Below are positions 57,756-64,000 of a stretch of 64,000 bases of DNA, one piece after another. A program made the position numbers and the translations under genes. The stretch spans positions 2,519,501 to 2,583,500 of the forward strand of contig CATNEN010000034.1 in assembly GCA_950097015.1 (NCBI GenBank), given 5' to 3'. Source of the stretch: Macrostomum hystrix. Its lineage: Eukaryota > Platyhelminthes > Macrostomidae. Every line of letters starts with the position of its first letter. Position 1 is the first letter of the stretch. Under the pieces are notes generated by a model. That model was not told where the DNA came from and searched no databases. It was given only the letters and a program-made list of their open reading frames with translations.

Positions 57756-58285
57756 AAAAAATTCTGAGATTTAAAACGAGTTCCGAACTTTAATCTAGCC
57801 TATGAAATTTAATTTTCCGCATCCGCTCAGCACTTAAACTTGCTTGTCAGTTTTTTCTCATTTTTACCTGTCAACTTGCAACAGTTCGTGCAGCTTTATC
57901 TTATTGATAAGCTTGAAACTCAGCTTGCCTGTATTTCTCTCTGTCGTGCATTCATGTCTGTATCTGTCTGTCTAAATCTAAATGACAGATTTGCCTCAAT
58001 TTTCATAATTCGAAACAATGGCCATTTAAGAAGCATCTGTCCCACATTTTTATTTGTCATTGGCCTTTCCAAATTGTTTTGTACATTTTTACTTTCTGGC
58101 CAAGTTCGCGAGAATCGATATTAAAATAAATATTTATTGAATAAACTCCTACTCCGATGCTGTTTGGTGCGCAATGATGTCCAGTTCCGACAGTACTTGC
58201 AACTTGATAATCGGAACATTTGTCAACTGAGTGATTCATAACTTAAAATGAAGAATAAATAACTTTCAGGGAAATTAATTAATTT
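57756..58285 (+). other. Probable 3' UTR end of Rbfox
   Basis: T-rich sequence like that before the array, with AATAAA at 58125-58130 and 58140-58145. These are the first clear poly(A) signals after the Rbfox stop. Confidence 0.4.
58125..58145 (+). promoter_or_regulatory. Two AATAAA poly(A) signals
   Basis: AATAAA occurs twice within 21 bp. If used by Rbfox the 3' UTR is about 2.3 kb and contains the 30-bp array. Confidence 0.4.
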
Positions 58286-60045
58286 TCTCCAACTTTCCAC
58301 TCTCCTCTTCCCATCCCCCACTCTCCTCTTCCCATCCCCCACTCTCCTCTTCCCATCCCCCACTCTCCTCTTCCCATCCCCCACTCTCCTCTTCCCATCT
58401 CCCACTCTCCTCTTCCCATCCCCCACTCTCCTCTTCCCACCCCCACTCTTCTCTTCCCATCCCCCACTCTCCTCTTCCCCTCCCCCACTCTCCACTTCCC
58501 ATCCCCCACTCTCCTCTTCCCATCCCCCACTCTCCTCTTCCCCTCCCCACTCTCCACTTCCCATCCCCCACTCTCCTCTTCCCATCCCCCACTCTCCTCT
58601 TCCCATCTCCCACTCTCCTCTTCCCATCCCCCACTCTCCTCTTCCCCTCCCCCACTCTCCACTTCCCATCCCCCACTCTCCTCTTCCCATCCCCCACTCT
58701 CCTCTTCCTATCCCCCACTCTCCTCTTCCTATCCCCCCTCTCCTCTTCCCATCCCCCACTCTCCTCTTCCTATCCCCCTCTCCTCTTCCTATCCCCCACT
58801 CTCCTCTTCCTATCCCCCCTCTCCTCTTCCTATCCCCCCTCTCCTCTTCCCATCCCCCACTCTCCTCTTCCTACCCCCCCTCCTCTTCCTATCCCCACTC
58901 TCCTCTTCCCATCCCCCACTCTCCTCTTCCTATCCCCCTCTCCTCTTCCTATCCCCCCTCTCCTCTTCCCATCCCCACTCTCCTCTTCCATCTCCCACTC
59001 TTCTCTTCCCATCCGCACTCTCCTCTTCCCATCTCCCACTCTTCTCTTCCCATCCCCACTCTCCTCTTCCCATCCCCCACTCTTCTCTTCCCATCCCCAC
59101 TCTCCTCTTCCCATCCCCCACTCTACTCTTCCCTTCCCCCACTTTCCTCTTCCCATCCCCCACTCTCCTCTTCCTATCCCCCTCTCCTCTTCCTATCCCC
59201 CTCTCCTCTTCCCATCCCCACTCTCCTCTTCCATCTCCCACTCTTCTCTTCCCAACCCCACTCTTCTCTTCCCATCCCCCACTCTCCTCTTCCCCTCCCC
59301 CACTCTCCACTTCCCATCCCCCACTCTCCTCTTCCCATCCCCCACTCTCCTCTTCCCATCTCCCACTCTCCTCTTCCCATCCCCCACTCTCCTCTTCCCA
59401 CCCCCCACTCTCCTCTTCCCATCCCCCACTCTCCTCTTCCCCTCCCCCACTCTCCACTTCCCATCCCCCACTCTTCTCTTCCCATCCCCCACTCTCCTCT
59501 TCCTATCCCCCACTCTCCACTTCCCATCCCCCACTCTCCTCTTCCCATCCCCCACTCTCCTCTTCCCCTCCCCCACTCTCCACTTCCCATCCCCCACTCT
59601 CCTCTTCCCATCCCCCACTCTCCTCTTCCTATCCCCCACTCTCCTCTTCCTATCCCCCCTCTCCTCTTCCTATCCCCCTCTCCTCTTCCCATCCCCCACT
59701 CTCCTCTTCCTACCCCCTCCTCTTCCTATCCCCACTCTCCTCTTCCCATCCCCCACTCTCCTCTTCCTATCCCCCTCTCCTCTTCCTATCCCCCCTCTCC
59801 TCTTCCCATCCCCACTCTCCTCTTCCATCTCCCACTCTTCTCTTCCCATCCGCACTCTCCTCTTCCCATCTCCCACTCTTCTCTTCCCATCCCCACTCTC
59901 CTCTTCCCATCCCCCACTCTTCTCTTCCCATCCCCACTCTCCTCTTCCCATCCCCCACTCTACTCTTCCCTTCCCCCACTTTCCTCTTCCCATCCCCCAC
60001 TCTCCTTTTCATATCTCCCACTCTCCTCTTCCCGTCTTTTGATAC
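58286..60045. repeat. Pyrimidine-rich 20/21-bp array, 1.75 kb
   Basis: Over 80 units of CCACTCTCCTCTTCCCATCC and shorter forms (TATCCCCCTCTCCTCTTCC). A block of about 400 bp with the same order of variants (from CTCTTCCTACCCCC to ACTCTACTCTTCCC and ACTTTCC) occurs twice, about 837 bp apart (58864 and 59702). Minus-strand open frames rich in Gly/Glu/Arg are artefacts. Confidence 0.95.
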
Positions 60046-60521
60046 ACACTTACAGGCTATTTTGAACAATGATAGCGAAAAACACAAGAATACTACAGAA
60101 ATTAAAGTAATTTATCTATTTCGCAAGCCAAACATTATTCATTAGTTTTACAGAACACTTCACTGTCACAGCAGAAGTCGGAATTATCTTCTATGAAATG
60201 TTTTTTACACTGCTTGTCGAATGGCTTGAGTGCACAAGCAGTGAGAATACTCATTGCTTGAGAGAATTTTTGAGAGAATCTTGAGAGAGCAGTGAGAATT
60301 TTGTAACTTAAAAATTAAGTTACAGGTAGTTAGTAGCAGGTAGGTAGGCAGGGGATAAAAATCAATCAAAGTAATTAAAGACAGCCACAGCGAGTCTCAA
60401 ATAAGCAAGCAAAAATAGAGAACAAAACAAGATCTCAACTATCGAGATTGTTCGTATAGAAAACTTTTCAATTTGCAAGAGAATAATGTGATCAGTCACA
60501 CTTCATAATCATGCTAACTAA
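60046..60521. other. Spacer, no gene seen
   Basis: AT-rich; nothing recognised. Confidence 0.5.
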
Positions 60522-60695
60522 CCCGGCGAGGCATGCTGAGAAATGGGCTGTCGAGCAATTTACGCCCTTGAGGGCTACCTCCAAATCACGGACAGAGTCA
60601 GGGGTCAGCGAAATGGGCAGAATTGCCTCCTCACTGGCTGCGGGTCTAGTGTCACCAAATGATGTGCCATTGCCTGCAGCTCTCTTGTAATAAAA
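60522..60695 (+). mobile_element. SINE copy H, internally deleted
   Basis: GTCGAGCAATTTACGCCCTT, CTACCTCCAAATCACGG, then directly the 3' block TCAGCGAAATGGGCAGAATT and GTGTCACCAAATGATGTG with the TTGTAATAAAAAAG tail. Head and middle are missing. Confidence 0.8.
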
Positions 60696-61172
60696 AAGAA
60701 ATATTTTTAATGCTGCAGGTGCCAACAGACAGCTTATCGGCGGATGCAAAAAGCTTCAAGGAGGATTCAAGCAGCACCAGCTCTCTCCGACTCCCAGTCC
60801 AAATGGCTCCCGACATCAGACAAGGTGCACCCTGATTGGTGCAACTCCACGATGTTGGTCTGGGCAGGAGCTCAGGTTAGGATGGTTGAGAAAGATTCAA
60901 TTAAGAGCAAATGTTTTGTCTGACAAGAGTTTGAAGGACATAATAGCACTCATTTGGAGGAAAGTAATTTTAGCTTTTCAAGGTAAACATTAACCCTTTC
61001 TAACAGGTAATTTGTTTTAAAAAACTGTTCTTTATTAGTCTAAATTTGATCACTTGCCAGTGTGAGATCCCAGCGTGAAAATTATACAAAAAACCTGATT
61101 TAAATACAAAAGTTTTGTCTAAAACATAAGCAAAGCAATCAGTGCCATCGTCGATCAGTTTCACTCTAATTT
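60696..61172. other. 3' flank of IQCK-like gene
   Basis: TTTATT at 61031-61036 is AATAAA on minus, about 140 bp beyond the stop codon of the IQCK-like gene and its likely poly(A) signal. Confidence 0.5.
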
Positions 61173-63818
61173 TCACTCGCTAAGCCTAGGAGAGGAGATG
61201 CCCCTGTCCTCATGGTTGTAGTCCAAAGCTGAGTGCGGCTCCGCCAACGCGGCTGTCGCGCCTGTCGCATTGTTTGCACCTGCATTGTCATCGCGAGGTG
61301 AATCGCCAAAGTCGGGGCCCATGCGCTGCTCCCAGAACTCGCTGACGCTACGCCGAGCGTCTCGGTTCGTCTCTCGCCATTCGCGCTGCCACTGGCGCAG
61401 CTCCTGCACCTCGGGGTCGCGCCGGACCTACGTTGAGATTAAGATGGGTTGAGAACTCAGCGCGGAAGGGGCTGCTTTACGAAGCAAGAATGGATAAGAG
61501 TGAGACTCTGTGAGTGGGGATCAGACAGCCGCTTCGGGATCAATGAGTGGAATCAAAGTGATGCTGTGGGATCAGTGAGTGGGGATCAGAGAGTGAGGAT
61601 CAGACAGCCATTGCGGGATCAGTGAGTGGGGATCAGAGAGTGAGGATCAGACAGCCGTTGCGGGATCAGTGAGTGGGGATCAGAGAGTGAGGAACAGACA
61701 GCCGTTGCGGGATCAGTGAGTGGGATCACACAGCCGTTGCGGGATCAGTGAGTGGGGATCAGAGAGTGAGGATCAGACAGCCGTTGCGGGATCAGTGAGT
61801 GGGATCACACAGCCGTTGCGGGATCAGTGAGTGGGGATCAGAGAGTGAGGATCAGACAGCCGTTGCGGGATCAGTGAGTGGGATCAGACAGCCGTTGCGG
61901 GATCACACAGCCGTTGCGGGATCAGTGAGTGGGATCACACAGCCGTTGCGGGATCAGTGAGTGGGATCACACAGCCGTTGCGGGATCAGTGAGTGCATGG
62001 AGATCAGAGAGTGGGGATCAGTGAGTGGGATCACACAGCCGTTGCGGGATCAGTGAGTGGGATCACACAGCCGTTGCGGGATCAGTGAGTGGGATCACAC
62101 AGCCGTTGCGGGATCAGTGAGTGGGATCACACAGCCGTTGCGGGATCAGTGAGTGGGATCACACAGCCGTTGCGGGATCAGTGAGTGGGATCACACAGCC
62201 GTTGCGGGATCAGTGAGTGGGATCACACAGCCGTTGCGGGATCAGTGAGTGGAGATCAGAGAGTGGGGGATCAGAGAGTGGGGATCACACAGCCGTTGCG
62301 GGATCAGTGAGTGGAGATCAGACAGCCGTTGCGCGATCAGTGAGAGGGATCAAAGTGATCCTGTGGGATCAGGAATTTAGGATCAGATTGTTGTTGTTAG
62401 ATCAGTGAGTAATTCCAGCTGCTATGACTGCTTCTCAGTTCAGAAGGTTTCGGATAAAGCAGTGCTCAGAGTTGCAAGCAGGAACTGACCAAGAAGCCAC
62501 GCCAGTAGTTCTGAATGATCTGCACCGCCTGCTCATCGTTGAGCAGCACGGACAGCGGCAGGGGCTGGCGCGGGTTCTTGGTCCACTCGTCCCGCACGAA
62601 TGGTATTTCGGCCAGCTGGGTGCCCTGCCGCTCCGGGTGCGCTGGGTTGTTGGCGTACAGGTACTCAGTGAGGAAGTCGCAGGCGTTGAACTTAGTCCGC
62701 TTGCGCTGAAATCAAACATTTGGTCCGTAGCAATTTTGTTTTGCTAAAATAGATTTCCGAAATCGAAAACGAAGACACAAATTCGCACCAAGGTCCCTGA
62801 GCTCGATTCCGAGGCGAGGCCACTTTCAATTGGGGCGCAGCCACGGAGAGAAGGCTTGGGGGCTTGTCGTTCAATTTACGCCCTTGAGCGCAAAACCCCC
62901 AAGGCAAAGTGGAAGTGTACACTGCCTGACGATGAGAAAGTCAGAGCAGATGTACACGCCTCTGTGTGTGCCTGCGTACGGTATGTGGGGTGCGTGTGTC
63001 CTCAGGAGTCAGCGAAATGGGCAGAATTGCCTCCTCACTGGCTTCGGGTCTAGTGTCAGCAAAGGATGTGCCAATGCTCGCGGCCACCCTACAATTATAA
63101 TATAATATATATAAAATCGGTCTACTAAAATGACTCAACTAAAACTAAAATAATTTGTTAGTGTCCTTGTCTTCCAATAAAAATAATTTTAGTTGTCTCC
63201 AAGAGCTGAATACTGGTTAGGTTTAAGGAAATATTAACACTAATTATACGCCCATTAGAAACAAAAAAGCTGATTTATGTTTAGAAACAAAAGACTCACA
63301 TCGAAGCAGCGCTCTTCCCCCGCCATCTGGAGCATGGCCTCCATTGCGGGCAGCAGAGTTGGGAATACATAATGCTCCAGGTATTCTCTTGGCGAGCATT
63401 TTTTCTTGTCAGGCGGCGGGCACGCCTGCTGCTCCCGCGGCAGTGCCGGTTGCTCCGGCCGGTCCAGCAGGGCATAGCCGAACGTCGCCGGATGCGAGAC
63501 GGCCGGATCGAAGTCCAGAGCGCCATCGGTGCAGGGCAGCTGGTGGTGCAGCTTGCCGTAAAACACCGGCGTGTGCTTGCTTGGATCGTAGTCGGACTTG
63601 GCCGTGGAAACGGACTGGGTGTCCTCTTCGGGAAACGGAGGACGCATTGATTTCGCCTCTAGAAATTTTATATTTAATGAGAATTCGTTCTGAGGCTAAG
63701 TAAATGGTAAAGTTTATTTCTCTTTCGTGAAAAATTATGACAGCCAATCACCTTTGCATATTTCTTCCCAGATATTTTTTGGCTGCACATGCGTAATTAG
63801 AGCCATCTCTTCTGAGCG
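61173..63818 (-). CDS. IQCK: IQ-motif protein, IQCK-like, 5' end outside window
   Basis: Exons in transcription order: 63818-63752, 63658-63300, 62705-62490, 61427-61173; phases agree and give 298 residues plus stop. Recognised by the IQCK pattern: NIWEEICKEAKSMRPPFPEE, CSPREYLEHYVFPTLLPAM, CFDRKRTKFNACDFLTEYLY, IPFV, PLPLSVLLNDEQAV, then IQNYWRGFLVRRDPEVQELR. The IQ motif (IQxxxRGxxxR), a calmodulin/EF-hand binding site, is split by the intron between 62490 and 61427. The C-terminal tail is acidic and poorly conserved. IQCK belongs to genes found mainly in animals with cilia or flagella; its exact role is not settled. The first listed exon has an ATG (GAG ATG GCT) but opens with an acceptor, so earlier exons probably lie beyond 64000. 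Confidence 0.9.
61540..62345. repeat. 32-bp minisatellite in IQCK-like intron
   Basis: About 27 copies of units of up to 32 bp containing GATCAGTGAGTGGGATCACA and CAGCCGTTGCGG, with longer GGGGATCAGAGAGTGAGG forms on the left and a homogenised right half. On the plus strand every unit has CAGTGAGT, a donor-like motif, but the gene is on minus. Confidence 0.95.
62780..63112 (+). mobile_element. tRNA-derived SINE, copy I, 5' truncated
   Basis: Starts within the tRNA head (TTCGCACCAAGGTCCCTGAG), with the B-box CTCGATTCCGAGG, complete body and a TATAATATATATA tail. It lies antisense in the intron of the IQCK-like gene between the 63300 and 62705 exons. Confidence 0.85.
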
Positions 63819-64000
63819 CTGAAAAGAACGAAACATTTTTACCAAGTATACCATTTAACGAAAATATGTTATAAACAGTTTGAAGACTTAGAAGACAGAA
63901 ATCACTAAATCAAGCGCCTCAAAGGCAAGCAAATTTGCTCAAGGTTTAGTAGAGAAAAACTCTTATTTATAATTTCTAAATAAATTATACATGCACAACT
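63819..64000. other. Intron or upstream of IQCK-like gene
   Basis: AT-rich sequence, probably intron upstream of the first visible IQCK-like exon. Confidence 0.5.

Noticed and set aside
56538-57767. 409-codon plus and 343-codon minus open frames of ten-residue repeats
   Set aside because: Both strands are open because the 30-bp unit has no stop in these frames; a real repeat protein would not need the antisense frame open. Kept only as a finding about the array.
58223-60087. Gly/Glu/Arg-rich minus-strand open frames
   Set aside because: Artefacts of the pyrimidine-rich array; several overlapping frames show the same low-complexity pattern.
22160-62345. CRISPR-like appearance of regular repeats
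   Set aside because: Units are directly tandem without unique spacers, and the genome is eukaryotic with spliced genes.

Overview
This is a 64 kb piece of an animal nuclear genome. Evidence: spliced genes with GT-AG introns, animal families (RBFOX splicing factor, Tincar-like eight-pass membrane protein, IQCK-type IQ protein, immunoglobulin and LRR secreted proteins), a nuclear tRNA-Cys, a tRNA-derived SINE family and about 20 minisatellite arrays. IQCK and RBFOX with animal-type exon structure fit a bilaterian invertebrate, perhaps a spiralian such as a flatworm. I cannot fix the species from sequence alone. Exons are GC-rich and introns and spacers AT-rich.

Layout. 1-1.5 kb: a 16-bp minisatellite. 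5.6-19.5 kb: five single-exon minus-strand genes for secreted proteins. One is an LRR protein; four are tandem paralogues with a signal peptide, a PAN/Apple-like cysteine module and a LamG-like domain. Two of the four look intact, one carries two single-base frameshifts and one is decayed. SINE copies lie between them. 14.4-15.9 kb: degenerate 20-bp arrays around a CCCGAA-rich block. 21.8-26.2 kb: an eight-exon plus-strand gene for a secreted three-Ig protein, four of whose introns are filled by four different minisatellites and one of which is GC-AG. 26.9-35.2 kb: a three-exon plus-strand Tincar-like gene with a 6 kb first intron holding three arrays. 35.2-51 kb: mostly spacer with six arrays and one tRNA-Cys. 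51.0-55.9 kb: a seven-exon Rbfox gene on plus, with a possible alternative first exon at 49.2 kb and a 30-bp array in the likely 3' UTR. 58.3-60.0 kb: a 1.75 kb pyrimidine-rich array. 61.2-63.8 kb: an IQCK-like gene on minus, open at the window end.

Two features stand out. The PAN+LamG cluster has TATA-like boxes at a nearly fixed distance (about 66-70 bp) upstream of each chosen start, which suggests a co-expressed, recently duplicated secreted family. Minisatellites cover roughly 14-15 kb (my sum of array lengths). They sit inside introns and spacers but are absent from the single-exon gene cluster, and some monomers recur at separate loci.

All gene models rest on reading frame, splice-site and phase agreement and remembered family motifs; no search was run.
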